This document shows, piece by piece, positions 17,743 through 27,524 of a stretch of 64,000 nt of DNA; position 1 is the first letter of the stretch; each line of letters starts with the position of its first letter. The position numbers and the translations under genes were made by a program. This DNA is from Winogradskyella costae. Lineage in GTDB: Bacteria; Bacteroidota; Bacteroidia; Flavobacteriales; Flavobacteriaceae. The notes beneath the pieces were generated by a model, which ran no database searches, was not told the origin of the DNA, and was given only the letters and a program-made list of their open reading frames with translations. The DNA is taken from positions 186,001 through 250,000 of the forward strand of contig NZ_JABFDK010000001.1 of the NCBI RefSeq assembly GCF_013403865.1, read 5' to 3'.

Positions 17743-20514
17743 TTAGAATTTTAAGATATAGTTAACTAAACTGTCATCGTGATTTAAATGTAACCTTTTC
17801 CTTAATCTGTAACGTTTAGTCTCCACGCTTTTAATGGATATATTAAGCAGTGGAGCCATTTCTTTAGAGGATAAATTCAACCTTAAGTACGCACAAAACT
17901 TTAAATCATTGGGTGTTAAATCTGGATGTGCTGCCTTAATTTTATCCATAAAATCTTTATCGGCATTGTTAAACGCTTCTTTGAAGAATTTCCAATCCTT
18001 ATTATTATTTAAATTGGTATCAATTAAATCAATAGCACTTTCGATATCTTTATTGTTTCTATTTCGTTTTAATTCCTTCTTTATTTTATTGAGCAGCTCA
18101 TTTTTCTTAATGATACTCATTGTAGAAATCACCAACTCTCTATTTTTCCCTTCGATATCCTGATTTAATTTTTCATTCTTTATTTGAATGAGTGCTCGTT
18201 CACTTTTTATATGTTCGTGCTTAAGTATTCGCTCGTAATAGAACTTATAGACCTTATTCACTAAAAATGCAATACCTACTAAAATTAAAACATACGTCAA
18301 TAGTGCTAAATTGGAAATATACCAAGGTCTATTCACTTCAAAATGGTATACAATTGTATTCTCCGTAAGCTGATTCCCTACTCTCCCTTTAACCGCTAAC
18401 GTGTAATCACCAAATGATAAATTCTCAAATTGCACACTCGACGCATGCGACCAGTCACTCCATTTGTCTGAAAGTCCTTCAATTTTATAACTATATCTTA
18501 CATCTAAGAACTTATTATATTCCGGAACCGAAAACCCAAATGAGACAATACCTGTTTCATGTTCAAATGAACCACTTTCTGTTAGAGACAAATAGTTTGA
18601 ACTCCCATCAATATTCTTTTTCATTATAGTATTAAAATGAATTGAATGGGGAGTATGGGCTTCAATATTTGATAAATCGAGCGTTAGATAACCATTTACA
18701 GTTCCTAAAATATATTTTTCACCCTCTATATGTTGTATATTTTCAAAACCTAAGACCCCTTTTCTATAACTTGAAAGAATGGCGATATCCGTAATTTGTG
18801 GCTTATTGGTAAGATTATCATTAGTAATATAGCTAATGTTATTTTTGAAGAATAGCCATAATTTACCTGTTTGATCAACCACCATTTTGCCTGAAGTGAA
18901 AGTTTTGGGCGCAATCAGATCAGTTAACGCACTATTTTTAACAAATTTATGTTCCGTTTCATCATAATTAAATATCCCATTTTTTGACGTATACAATATA
19001 TCCCCTTGGTAGCTCTCTAAACTAGAACTATTTCCGATAGTTAATTCTGAAACATCAACGATATCCAAAGTCTTAGTAAAATCAGAACTCATGTTTAAGA
19101 CAAAAACTCCCTTATACTCATGGTTGACCATGATTTGATTGGCTTTATTTATTTCGAAAAAACGCGATGAGTTTTTAAAATTTTCAATTTTGTTTCTTAC
19201 CCTCCAAACATTGTTTTTATGCTCCAAAACGTATAAACCATCATAATTTCCTTGAAGCAACAGGTTATTGTGATTGGGAATTTTTTTAAAGTTCCAAGCC
19301 CCTAAATCTGAACTAATTTTTGTAACCTGATTCCCATTAATACTAAAAGTCCCTAAATGATGACCACAAATAAGACTTTCATTGTTATGATTATATAAGC
19401 TCCACACTTGTCCAGCTGTACCTTTTACAAAGCTAAAAGTTTCATCAATGGATTTTAGCGGCCTGTAAAACAGACCTTGATTTGTACCGACATAGAGTAA
19501 ATCTTTGTAAATAATTGTAGCATAGACAGTTCCCAAAACACCTTCATAATCGATAAATGTTTGTATTGGTGACGTAATATTTACACAATTGATACCATTA
19601 TCTAACCCTGCCCAAACATTACGGTTTACATCTTCAAACAACGTTAAAACCGTATTATTACTTAATCCTAATTTCTGATTTATAACATATTCAAATTCGC
19701 CAGTATTACTAATTTTTACGATTCCATTTGAAATTGTCCCAATAACAAAACTATTGTCTTGAAGCTTAATACTATTAAAAATATTTAATCGTTTCAAACG
19801 CTCATTTGCAGAAATCATCCATGGTTCTAATTGATTTTTATTCCATTGAAAAAAACCTGAATTCCGAGTAAGAATCGTCAGAAGGTCATCGACAAAAAAC
19901 ATATTAATAACCCTATCTTCTATAACAACAGCATCACTTATTATTAATTTAGGTTGTCCATCCTTAATAAGATAAATCCCTTCATTTGCTACATGATAAT
20001 AAATGTTATTATTAATATTAAATACCTTATAAATAATCTGTTGAGACGTAATAATTTTAAAAACCTCTGTTTCCTTGTTAAAAAAATATAAAACATGCCC
20101 CGATTGAAATAGCACCCATTCACCAAGGTCTAAAATATTCCAAATCTGGTCATCATTAATACCACCTTCTTTAAGTTTCGGGATTAATGAGGTATAGTTC
20201 AGTAACCCTTTATCATCTTTTACCCAATACCCAAAATCTTCATAACAGCCTGAATAAATTCTATCGTCAATAACATTTACAGCTCTTAATATCGTATTAT
20301 TTGGAGACGGATATGCCTCCCAACTAGAACCATTAAATTCTAACAATCCTTTATTATTTGCGACGTATATATAATTATTCGCACCCTGAGAAATCATCCA
20401 ATTTTGATTATCACCACCGTAATCTGAGGCTGTAAATTTTTCAATAGGCGGTAATTCTTGAGCAGGAATCATCAAGAATACATGCAGAAATAATATAAAT
20501 ATGGAGTGTCTCAT
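17743..20514 (-). CDS. Membrane-spanning propeller/Y_Y_Y/LuxR-type HTH regulator
   Basis: I choose the ATG at 20514 because it begins a clear signal peptide (MRHSIFILFLHVFLMIPAQE); a longer frame would start inside glpF. The ~923-residue product has a periplasmic beta-propeller of two-component-regulator type (about 30-690), a Y_Y_Y domain (~700-770), one transmembrane helix (ALLTYVLILVGIAFLVNKVY), a coiled coil, and a C-terminal GerE/LuxR-like HTH (LTPNDLKFCAYLRLNLSSKE and SVETKRYRLRKRL). It lacks histidine kinase and receiver domains, so it seems to sense a ligand outside and bind DNA directly. It probably controls the adjacent susCD genes. Confidence 0.88.
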   Translation of the reverse strand: MRHSIFILFLHVFLMIPAQELPPIEKFTASDYGGDNQNWMISQGANNYIYVANNKGLLEFNGSSWEAYPSPNNTILRAVNVIDDRIYSGCYEDFGYWVKDDKGLLNYTSLIPKLKEGGINDDQIWNILDLGEWVLFQSGHVLYFFNKETEVFKIITSQQIIYKVFNINNNIYYHVANEGIYLIKDGQPKLIISDAVVIEDRVINMFFVDDLLTILTRNSGFFQWNKNQLEPWMISANERLKRLNIFNSIKLQDNSFVIGTISNGIVKISNTGEFEYVINQKLGLSNNTVLTLFEDVNRNVWAGLDNGINCVNITSPIQTFIDYEGVLGTVYATIIYKDLLYVGTNQGLFYRPLKSIDETFSFVKGTAGQVWSLYNHNNESLICGHHLGTFSINGNQVTKISSDLGAWNFKKIPNHNNLLLQGNYDGLYVLEHKNNVWRVRNKIENFKNSSRFFEINKANQIMVNHEYKGVFVLNMSSDFTKTLDIVDVSELTIGNSSSLESYQGDILYTSKNGIFNYDETEHKFVKNSALTDLIAPKTFTSGKMVVDQTGKLWLFFKNNISYITNDNLTNKPQITDIAILSSYRKGVLGFENIQHIEGEKYILGTVNGYLTLDLSNIEAHTPHSIHFNTIMKKNIDGSSNYLSLTESGSFEHETGIVSFGFSVPEYNKFLDVRYSYKIEGLSDKWSDWSHASSVQFENLSFGDYTLAVKGRVGNQLTENTIVYHFEVNRPWYISNLALLTYVLILVGIAFLVNKVYKFYYERILKHEHIKSERALIQIKNEKLNQDIEGKNRELVISTMSIIKKNELLNKIKKELKRNRNNKDIESAIDLIDTNLNNNKDWKFFKEAFNNADKDFMDKIKAAHPDLTPNDLKFCAYLRLNLSSKEMAPLLNISIKSVETKRYRLRKRLHLNHDDSLVNYILKF

Positions 20515-20540
20515 CTGTTTTGTAAAGATAGTTTTAGATA

Positions 20541-20580
20541 ATGAACAAACAAAATGCCAGCTCGTTATGAACTGACATTT
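20541..20580 (-). terminator. Candidate terminator after glpD-glpK-glpF
   Basis: On the minus strand AATGTCAG pairs with CTGGCATT with one mismatch, followed by TTGTTTGTT. It lies 26 nt after the glpF stop. Confidence 0.5.
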
Positions 20581-20605
20581 AAGATTATAACCTTTAAATA
20601 TTAGA

Positions 20606-21334
20606 TTATGATAACGCAAGCATTAAAAAAGCTGCTAACGCTCCACCTGTTAACGGTCCTAATACAGGAATCCAAGCATAAGACCAATCACTGGTTGCTT
20701 TATTTTTAATAGGCAAAATTGCATGCATAATACGCGGCCCTAAATCTCTTGCCGGATTAATAGCATAGCCTGTGGTACCACCTAAAGACAGACCAATAGA
20801 CCAAACCAAAAATGCCACAGGCAAAGCACCCAAAGACCCTAAACCGATGACTGTTTCTGAATCCAAAATACTTGCATCAGTAAAATAAAATATGGTTAAC
20901 AGTAAGACAAAAGTGCCGATCATTTCACTAAAAAAATTTGAAAACGTATTTCTAATCGCTGGTGCTGTACAGAAAACTGCTTTTTTAGAATTAGCATCTT
21001 CAGTTTCATCAAAATGGTTCTTATAGGTTAACCAAACTGCAGTAGACCCGATCATAGCTCCAATCATTTGAGCTACCACATACAACGGGACATCAGACCA
21101 AGGAAAATTCCCTGCGATCGCCAAAGCAACTGTAACCGCCGGATTAATATGTGCTCCGCTATATGGCCCCGCAATGACTACGGCAACATAAACGGCCAAA
21201 GCCCAACCGGTAGTAATTACAATCCAACCACTATTGTTACCAATAGTTTTATTGAGTACCACATTGGCCACAACGCCCCCACCGAGTAAAATTAAAATTG
21301 CCGTACCAATGATTTCTGCTATAAATGGTGTCAT
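20606..21334 (-). CDS. glpF: Glycerol facilitator (aquaglyceroporin)
   Basis: This 242-residue MIP-family channel lets glycerol enter the cytoplasm. It has six predicted membrane helices and two NPA boxes (64-66 and 193-195). The Asp in NPARDLGPR is typical of glycerol-conducting rather than strict water channels. It lies 22 nt downstream of glpK, so glpD-glpK-glpF form one operon with imported glycerol passed straight to the kinase. Confidence 0.95.
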   Translation of the reverse strand: MTPFIAEIIGTAILILLGGGVVANVVLNKTIGNNSGWIVITTGWALAVYVAVVIAGPYSGAHINPAVTVALAIAGNFPWSDVPLYVVAQMIGAMIGSTAVWLTYKNHFDETEDANSKKAVFCTAPAIRNTFSNFFSEMIGTFVLLLTIFYFTDASILDSETVIGLGSLGALPVAFLVWSIGLSLGGTTGYAINPARDLGPRIMHAILPIKNKATSDWSYAWIPVLGPLTGGALAAFLMLALS

Positions 21335-21356
21335 ATTTTAATATTATAAATAATGA

Positions 21357-22853
21357 TTAACTGTTTTTAGTCCAATATTCTAAAGCATCAATAGCTCTAT
21401 ACCAACCTTTAATATTAGTTTCAATTTCTGTTCTATCCTCTTTTGGACTAAACGTCTTGTCTGTTTGCCAAATATCTTGAATTTCTTCTGGATTTTCCCA
21501 GTAACCTACCGCTAATCCTGCTAAAAACGCAGCTCCCATTGCTGTCGTTTCAACTACTTTTGGCCTAACTGTTACTGTATTTAAAACGTCTGATTGAAAT
21601 TGCATTAACATGTTGTTAATCGTCGCTCCCCCATCTACACGCAATTCTTTAATTGACAATTCGGAATCCGCTTCCATGGCTTTTAAAATATCCATAGTTT
21701 GAAAAGCAATAGACTCCAAAGCTGCTCTAGCAATATGTGCATCTGTACTTCCTCTTGTTAAACCAAATATAGTACCTTTTGCATGCTGATTCCAATGCGG
21801 AGCACCCAAACCAGCGAAAGCTGGTACAAAATAAACTCCGTCCGAACTTTCTACAGAGGATGCTAAGCTTTCGACATCTGAAGAATTTCTTATAATTTTT
21901 AAACTATCGCGAAGCCATTGTACAACAGCTCCTGCAATAAAAACACTACCTTCTAAGGCATAAGTTGTTTTTCCATTAATTTTCCAAGCAACAGTAGTTA
22001 ACAAGTTGTTTTTTGAAACAATGGGCTTTTCACCGATATTCATTAACATAAAACAACCGGTTCCATAGGTGTTTTTAACCATTCCTGGCTTGGTACACAT
22101 TTGTCCAAATAATGCAGCTTGTTGATCACCCGCAATTCCTGCTATAGGAATTTTAGTATCGTAAAATGTAGATGTGGTATGTCCATAAACTTCACTAGAT
22201 GCTTTTACTTCTGGAAGCATGCTTTTAGGAATGGTCAATAACTCTAACAATTCATCATCCCATTCCATGGTGTTGATGTTAAACATTAATGTTCTAGAAG
22301 CGTTAGTAACATCGGTGACGTGTTGCTTACCTTTTGTAAAATTCCAAACCAACCAACAATCAATGGTTCCTAAAATTAAATCACCTGCTTCAGCTTTAGC
22401 TCTTGCTCCTTCAACATTATCTAAAATCCATTTTACTTTAGTTCCGGAGAAATAAGAATCTATTACGAGGCCTGTTTTATTTTTTATAAGCTCTGCTTTA
22501 CCTTCTCTTTTTAGTTGATCGCAGTAATCTGAAGTTCTTTTATCTTGCCATACAATAGCATTGTACACAGGCTTCCCTGTATTTTTATCCCAAACCACAA
22601 CGGTTTCACGCTGATTTGTAATTCCAATCGCCGCTATGTGTTCTACATCTAGTCCATTTTCAGCAATGGCTTCTGCGGCAACACCAGTTTGTGAAGACCA
22701 AATTTCAATCGGATTATGCTCTACCCAACCTGGCTTAGGAAAATATTGAGTAAACTCTTTTTGAGCTATTGAAACAATACGACCTTTTTTATCAAAAACA
22801 ATTGCCCTAGAACTGGTTGTACCCTGATCTAAGGACAGAATATATTTACTCAT
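21357..22853 (-). CDS. glpK: Glycerol kinase
   Basis: The enzyme phosphorylates glycerol with ATP to glycerol-3-phosphate. At 498 residues it has the normal FGGY-family length. It shows [16 protein letters not shown] at the N-terminus, the NQRET motif ([12 protein letters not shown]), [13 protein letters not shown], and the C-terminal ATP-binding [15 protein letters not shown]. It lies between glpD (54 nt upstream) and glpF. Confidence 0.97.
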   Translation of the reverse strand: MSKYILSLDQGTTSSRAIVFDKKGRIVSIAQKEFTQYFPKPGWVEHNPIEIWSSQTGVAAEAIAENGLDVEHIAAIGITNQRETVVVWDKNTGKPVYNAIVWQDKRTSDYCDQLKREGKAELIKNKTGLVIDSYFSGTKVKWILDNVEGARAKAEAGDLILGTIDCWLVWNFTKGKQHVTDVTNASRTLMFNINTMEWDDELLELLTIPKSMLPEVKASSEVYGHTTSTFYDTKIPIAGIAGDQQAALFGQMCTKPGMVKNTYGTGCFMLMNIGEKPIVSKNNLLTTVAWKINGKTTYALEGSVFIAGAVVQWLRDSLKIIRNSSDVESLASSVESSDGVYFVPAFAGLGAPHWNQHAKGTIFGLTRGSTDAHIARAALESIAFQTMDILKAMEADSELSIKELRVDGGATINNMLMQFQSDVLNTVTVRPKVVETTAMGAAFLAGLAVGYWENPEEIQDIWQTDKTFSPKEDRTEIETNIKGWYRAIDALEYWTKNS

Positions 22854-22907
22854 AATTTATTAGTTTATTTATCAGTTTACCGAAGTAGAGTTCGGAATAA
22901 ATTAATA

Positions 22908-24473
22908 TTATTTTATAATGTATTGATCTGCAATTTGTACGAAATCTGAAATTTGATTAACTCTCCAATCATCGGTTTCATTTAATTCTACGCGTAATAA
23001 TTCGCCCACAAGTGGAGCAATTTCTATAGCTGCTTTTGCGTCTAAAAATAATATTCGAACACGTCTAGCTAACACATCTTCTATCGTCCTAGCCATTTCA
23101 TGTCGTATAGCCCAAATTATCTCAGCTTTCGTAAACTCTAATCTCGGGTGCAAACGCTCTTCTAGTTCAGGATTTTCTGTAACAAGCTGAGCAATACCTT
23201 TTTGATCTGTCCCATAAATATAAAGATGATTATCCCGATCTACCGTACCATTAGATCCATGAATCTTTATGTTTTGCGTTTTGCATTTTGCACTTGGTAA
23301 CTTTTTTAATTCTATGACCTTATCCACGGTGTCCTGAGCCATTCTTCGGTAGGTAGTCCATTTACCACCTGTGATAGTAATAAGTTCTGAATCTGAAACT
23401 ATTATTTTATGACTTCTAGAAATTTCTTTAGTTTTTTCTGATTTATCTTTTGGTGCCGCCAAAGGTCTTAGTCCGGCATAAATACTTAACACATCGGCTT
23501 TGCTCGCCTTTTTGTTGAGATACCTATTTGCGGTTTCTAAGACAAAATCAATCTCTTTATCTAAAGGTTTTGGCTCTAAACTATGACTATCCAACAATGT
23601 ATCTGTTGTACCAACCACAACCCTATTATGCCATGGCACTAAAAACAACACACGACCATCATCGGTTTTCGGAATCATTATTGCATCATTTCCTGGTAAG
23701 AATGACTTATCAAATACCAAGTGAATACCTTGACTTGGGCGAATACTATTCTCTGCCGATTTATTATCCATTTGCAAAACTTCATCAGAAAAAACCCCAG
23801 TAGCGTTAATAACCGTTTTAGCACTTAAAGTATATTCGGCATGAGTTTCGGTATCTGTAGCCACAACACCATTAACTATTCCGTGGTCGTCTTTTTGAAG
23901 ATTTTTTACCTTAAAATGATTTAAAACCGTAGCACCTTCTTCAATACAACTCTGTGCAATGTTTACGGCTAACCTAGAATCATCAAATTGACCATCATGA
24001 TAAACGACACCACCTTTTAACTTATCTGTTTTTAAAGTAGACAACCTAGAAATGGTTTCACTCTTCTTTATTCTAATTGACTTTCCAAAACTTAATTTTC
24101 CGGATAAAAAATCATAGACTTTCAGCCCTACAGTGTAGAAAAAATTATCCCACCATCTATAATTTGGAATTATAAACGATTGGTTACTTACTAAATGTGA
24201 TGCATTTTGCAACATTAAACCTCTCTCATATAGTGCTTCGCGAACCAAATCGATGTTGCCTTGCGCAAGATACCTAACACCACCATGCACTAATTTTGTA
24301 CTTCTACTCGATGTTCCTTTAGCAAAATCGACCTGCTCTAAAAGCAGTGTTTTATAACCACGAGTCGTGCAATCTAAAGCGATCCCCAGCCCTGTTGCTC
24401 CTCCTCCGATAATGATAACATCCCAATTTTCGATCGTTTTTAATTGACCTAATAACGTTTCTCTTTTGAACAA
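22908..24473 (-). CDS. glpD: FAD-dependent glycerol-3-phosphate dehydrogenase
   Basis: The enzyme oxidises glycerol-3-phosphate to dihydroxyacetone phosphate and passes electrons to quinone at the inner membrane. The 521-residue protein has the FAD-binding GGGATGLGIALDCTTRGY, then TSSRSTKLVHGGVRYL, the substrate-domain TTDT motif, and the GGKWTTYRRMA segment. It is the first gene of the glpDKF operon. A -7 box and repressor-like repeats lie upstream. Confidence 0.96.
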   Translation of the reverse strand: MFKRETLLGQLKTIENWDVIIIGGGATGLGIALDCTTRGYKTLLLEQVDFAKGTSSRSTKLVHGGVRYLAQGNIDLVREALYERGLMLQNASHLVSNQSFIIPNYRWWDNFFYTVGLKVYDFLSGKLSFGKSIRIKKSETISRLSTLKTDKLKGGVVYHDGQFDDSRLAVNIAQSCIEEGATVLNHFKVKNLQKDDHGIVNGVVATDTETHAEYTLSAKTVINATGVFSDEVLQMDNKSAENSIRPSQGIHLVFDKSFLPGNDAIMIPKTDDGRVLFLVPWHNRVVVGTTDTLLDSHSLEPKPLDKEIDFVLETANRYLNKKASKADVLSIYAGLRPLAAPKDKSEKTKEISRSHKIIVSDSELITITGGKWTTYRRMAQDTVDKVIELKKLPSAKCKTQNIKIHGSNGTVDRDNHLYIYGTDQKGIAQLVTENPELEERLHPRLEFTKAEIIWAIRHEMARTIEDVLARRVRILFLDAKAAIEIAPLVGELLRVELNETDDWRVNQISDFVQIADQYIIK

Positions 24474-24501
24474 AATAGTGTATTTGAATTACAATTAGCT
24501 T

Positions 24502-24542
24502 CAAATATAAATAAATTAATCTTAAATGAAACAAAACGAAAC
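24502..24542 (-). promoter_or_regulatory. glpD promoter with overlapping repressor-like site
   Basis: Minus-strand TATATTTG (24502-24509) is a TAnnTTTG box 29 nt before the glpD ATG. TTTG (24532-24535) sits 22 nt further upstream. The -33 region is inside AATGAAACAAAACGAAAC (24525-24542), whose GAAAC units recur in inverted form at 24588-24604. This suits a DeoR/GlpR-type operator. Confidence 0.6.
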
Positions 24543-24587
24543 TTATATTTTGTATATAATGAAGATTAATGAAAAACATCAACTTCA

Positions 24588-24611
24588 TTTTGTTTCGTTT
24601 CATTATATTTG
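24588..24611 (+). promoter_or_regulatory. Promoter and operator-like site of the DeoR-type regulator
   Basis: TTTTGTTTCGTTTCATT (24588-24604) is related in inverted form to the site in front of glpD, and it runs directly into TATATTTG (24604-24611), a -7 box for the gene at 24668. This predicts autoregulation. Confidence 0.5.
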
Positions 24612-24667
24612 TTTGTTTATAAGTCCTAAAAACATCGAAAAAAAGGCATCGCACCAAAATTCATTAA

Positions 24668-25429
24668 ATGAAGAGACATCAAGACATACTCAAAAGATTG
24701 GAAAAGGAAAAACATCTTGAAGTTTTAGACTTATGTGAGATTTTAAATGTCTCTGCAGTAACCATTAGAAAAGATTTAAAACTTTTGGAACAAAAAGGTC
24801 TACTCCACAGAACTCATGGAGGCGCTTCTCTCGAAAACCCATACATTAATGAACGTACGGTTTTAGATAAAGAGAAAATCTCAGTAGAGGAAAAAAATGG
24901 TATTGCACAAATGGCCGCAAGCCGTATAGTTGAAAACGACTCTATTTTAATAGCTTCAGGAACAACCGTTCAGGCTTTTTCTAAATACATTCAACCAAAA
25001 AATAAGCTGACCGTTATTACGTCATCGCTTCATGTGGTGCTACACCTTATACATGACAAGAATATTGAAATCCTTCAACTTGGTGGCTATATAAGACATA
25101 GTTCTGCTTCTGTTATTGGAAATTATGCGGAATATATTTTACAAAATGTGTCTTGTAGTAAATTGTTTTTAGGTGTTGATGGCATTGATTTAGAATACGG
25201 CCTTTCCACTACAAACCTAGAAGAAGCAGAATTAAACAAGAAAATGCTAAATGCCGCTCAAAAAGTGATTGTTTTAGCGGATTCTTCAAAATTCGGAAAA
25301 AAGAGTTTTGCTCGCATATGTGACCTTTCACGTGTGGATGAAATTATAACCGACAGCGGTATTTCTGATATAAAAAGAAAGAAACTAGAAGAAAAAGAAA
25401 TCAAAGTCACGATTGTAGATGGCTTATAA
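24668..25429 (+). CDS. glpR: DeoR/GlpR-family transcriptional repressor
   Basis: This 253-residue protein has an N-terminal DeoR HTH (RHQDILKRLEKEKHLEVLDL, then VTIRKDLKLLEQKGLLHRTHGG). It continues with a sugar-phosphate-binding DeoRC domain (SGTTVQAF, FLGVDGID, LADSSKFG). It is divergent from glpDKF, and both sides of the intergenic region carry GAAAC-type repeats. I infer that it represses the glycerol genes and responds to glycerol-3-phosphate or a related metabolite. The sulfatase gene follows 28 nt later. Confidence 0.85.
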   Translation: MKRHQDILKRLEKEKHLEVLDLCEILNVSAVTIRKDLKLLEQKGLLHRTHGGASLENPYINERTVLDKEKISVEEKNGIAQMAASRIVENDSILIASGTTVQAFSKYIQPKNKLTVITSSLHVVLHLIHDKNIEILQLGGYIRHSSASVIGNYAEYILQNVSCSKLFLGVDGIDLEYGLSTTNLEEAELNKKMLNAAQKVIVLADSSKFGKKSFARICDLSRVDEIITDSGISDIKRKKLEEKEIKVTIVDGL

Positions 25430-25457
25430 ACTTGAATTAACCTAAACAGCTTTTAAA

Positions 25458-26957
25458 ATGAAACACGTCGCAGCATTACTAGTTTTTGCTTTATTATTTT
25501 CATGTAATTCAGAAAAGAAGAAAAACGAAACTTCTATAACGGCCGCCTCACTGCAGAATGAAAAACCAAACATTCTTCTAATTGTTATCGATGACCAAGG
25601 CTATGCTGACTTTGCTCCTTTTGATAATTTTGACACCTCTGTTTCTAGTGCAAATATCGCACGATTAGGAAAATCAGGCACAGTTTACGCTCAAGCTTAC
25701 GTTACAGCTCCAGTTTGCAGCCCTTCTAGAGCAGGGATTATCACAGGAAAAAACCAGTTTCGTTGGGATAAGCCCGCAAGTTGGGGACCAGGATTACCAG
25801 ACGACGTAAAAACAATTCCTGAATACTTAAAAGAAGCCGGCTACCATACCGCTCGTATAGGCAAAAATGATTTAGGCCGTAATTTTCACAAAAATGATGT
25901 TAGAGAATACCCGTTGCAGCATGGTTATGATGAGTTTTTAGGATTTTCAGCACATGCACATGATTATTGGGCTAACTCTCAAAGTATAAAGGATCGCACA
26001 CCAGATCCTTATGGCACAAGTGCTCTATTAGGGCCTTTAATGCACAATATGGGTGAGAAAAGTTACGACGAAGGTTATCTTACTGATATTTTAACAGACG
26101 AATCCATTGACTACTTAAATCGTAAACACGATAAACCTTTCTTTCTAACACTATCTTACAGTGCTGTTCATCATTTAATTCACGAAGTCCCAAAAAAATA
26201 TTTAGATAAGTTTGATGCTAAAGAAATTCCTAATTACGATCCAGACAACTTAGAAGAATTTGGAAATCATAAACCAGGAAGTTACTCAGCATACTACGAT
26301 AAATACTCTAGAGTCGGCGCCATAAACACAGAAGACTTACGAAAATACTACTTAGCCAATTTAAATTGTTTAGATGATAATATTGGACGTGTTTTAGATG
26401 CATTAAACAAAACCGGACTAGACAAAAACACCTTAATCGTATTTGTTTCAGACAATGGAGGGTCACCACTTACAGGTGCTAATAATGCGCCACTAACAGG
26501 TGGGAAATATTCACTTTGGGAAGGTGGCATCAGAGTACCAATGGCTGTAAGTTGGCCAGGACATGTTAAGGCTGGCAAAATAGAAAAACGTTATGTCTCT
26601 GCATTAGATATTCTACCCACTTTAACAAAAGCTGCCGGCATTACAACCACCGACAAAGATTTGGATGGTATTAGCCTACTAGAACCAAAAGAAGAGCGTT
26701 TATTAGTTTGGAAATGGCAAAAAACTTGGGCCGCACGACAAGGAAAATGGAAAATAACAAATGCTAAGGAAAATCATTGGAAGAGTGAACCATCTGAACA
26801 ATATATCGCTCCAATTAGAGATGATTTAACCCTAAAATTATTTGATATTGAAGCTGATCCGGGGGAACGCCATGATATTTCTGCTCAACACCCTGAGATC
26901 GTAATAAAACTTCAAACCGCATACGACGCCTGGTGCGACACACATATCATGAAGTAA
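25458..26957 (+). CDS. Type I sulfatase, lipoprotein
   Basis: Sulfatases remove sulfate esters. The 499-residue protein has a lipobox (LLFSC) and the metal-binding start NILLIVIDDQG. It has the formylglycine signature C87-S-P-S-R, which needs activation by an FGE or anSME, and VFVSDNGG with the second metal ligands (Asp-Asn). The natural substrate is unknown. Its place 28 nt after the glp regulator suggests co-transcription and a desulfation step for a ligand of this locus (inference). Confidence 0.92.
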   Translation: MKHVAALLVFALLFSCNSEKKKNETSITAASLQNEKPNILLIVIDDQGYADFAPFDNFDTSVSSANIARLGKSGTVYAQAYVTAPVCSPSRAGIITGKNQFRWDKPASWGPGLPDDVKTIPEYLKEAGYHTARIGKNDLGRNFHKNDVREYPLQHGYDEFLGFSAHAHDYWANSQSIKDRTPDPYGTSALLGPLMHNMGEKSYDEGYLTDILTDESIDYLNRKHDKPFFLTLSYSAVHHLIHEVPKKYLDKFDAKEIPNYDPDNLEEFGNHKPGSYSAYYDKYSRVGAINTEDLRKYYLANLNCLDDNIGRVLDALNKTGLDKNTLIVFVSDNGGSPLTGANNAPLTGGKYSLWEGGIRVPMAVSWPGHVKAGKIEKRYVSALDILPTLTKAAGITTTDKDLDGISLLEPKEERLLVWKWQKTWAARQGKWKITNAKENHWKSEPSEQYIAPIRDDLTLKLFDIEADPGERHDISAQHPEIVIKLQTAYDAWCDTHIMK

Positions 26958-26983
26958 ATCGTCTTTTTACCTTTATCTTAAAT

Positions 26984-27019
26984 AAAAAACCTGTAAAGTT
27001 TAACTTCACAGGTTTTTTT
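26984..27019 (+). terminator. Intrinsic terminator after sulfatase gene
   Basis: AAAAAACCTGT pairs with ACAGGTTTTTT, and the stem ends in a T run. Its symmetry allows function in both directions, but the convergent gene ends 77 nt further on. Confidence 0.85.
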
Positions 27020-27095
27020 ATATTCTATAATGCTAATGCGTTAGAGTTATGACTGAAGGTAATCTTCACGTCTTCGACAGCACACATACTGACAC

Positions 27096-27524
27096 TTATT
27101 TGATCTCTACTAATTCTAAATCAAATACTAACTCTTGTCCTGCTAATGGATGGTTTCCATCAACAATAATATGATCATCATTAACCTCTGCGATTCTAAA
27201 TGGATGCTCATTTCCTTCTGCATCTTTTGATACAAGACCTAAACCTACTTCTGGCTTCACTTCTTCAGGAAGTTGTGCTTTTTCAACTTTATGAAACAAT
27301 TCTTGTCTTACCTCACCATAAGCTTCGGTTACAGGAATATCCACTGTTTTTTTATCGTTCACTTTCATATCAATAACCGCACTTTCAAAACCAGGAATCA
27401 ACATCCCTTGACCTAATGTAAACTCTAAAGGCTCGCGCTCTAAAGAACTATCAAAGACTTGTCCGTTTTTTAATTTTCCTGTATAATGTACTTTTACAGT
27501 ATCATTTTCTTTTACTTGACTCAT
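27096..27524 (-). CDS. FKBP-type peptidyl-prolyl isomerase, SlyD-like
   Basis: I use the ATG at 27524 (142 aa, MSQVKENDTVKVHYTGKL). A longer frame to 27608 would start upstream of a -7 box (TAATTTTG, minus strand 27554-27561) and add unrelated residues. The protein has an FKBP core (GQVFDSSLEREPLEFTLG, GMLIPGFE) with an inserted IF-like chaperone domain and LAGQELVFDLELVEI at the end, as in SlyD. It lacks a His-rich metal-binding tail. It probably assists protein folding in the cytoplasm. Confidence 0.92.
   Translation of the reverse strand: MSQVKENDTVKVHYTGKLKNGQVFDSSLEREPLEFTLGQGMLIPGFESAVIDMKVNDKKTVDIPVTEAYGEVRQELFHKVEKAQLPEEVKPEVGLGLVSKDAEGNEHPFRIAEVNDDHIIVDGNHPLAGQELVFDLELVEIK

Noticed and set aside
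20515..20619. Longer start of the propeller regulator overlapping glpF
   Set aside because: The added 35 residues precede a good signal peptide that begins at 20514 and would cross the glp terminator.
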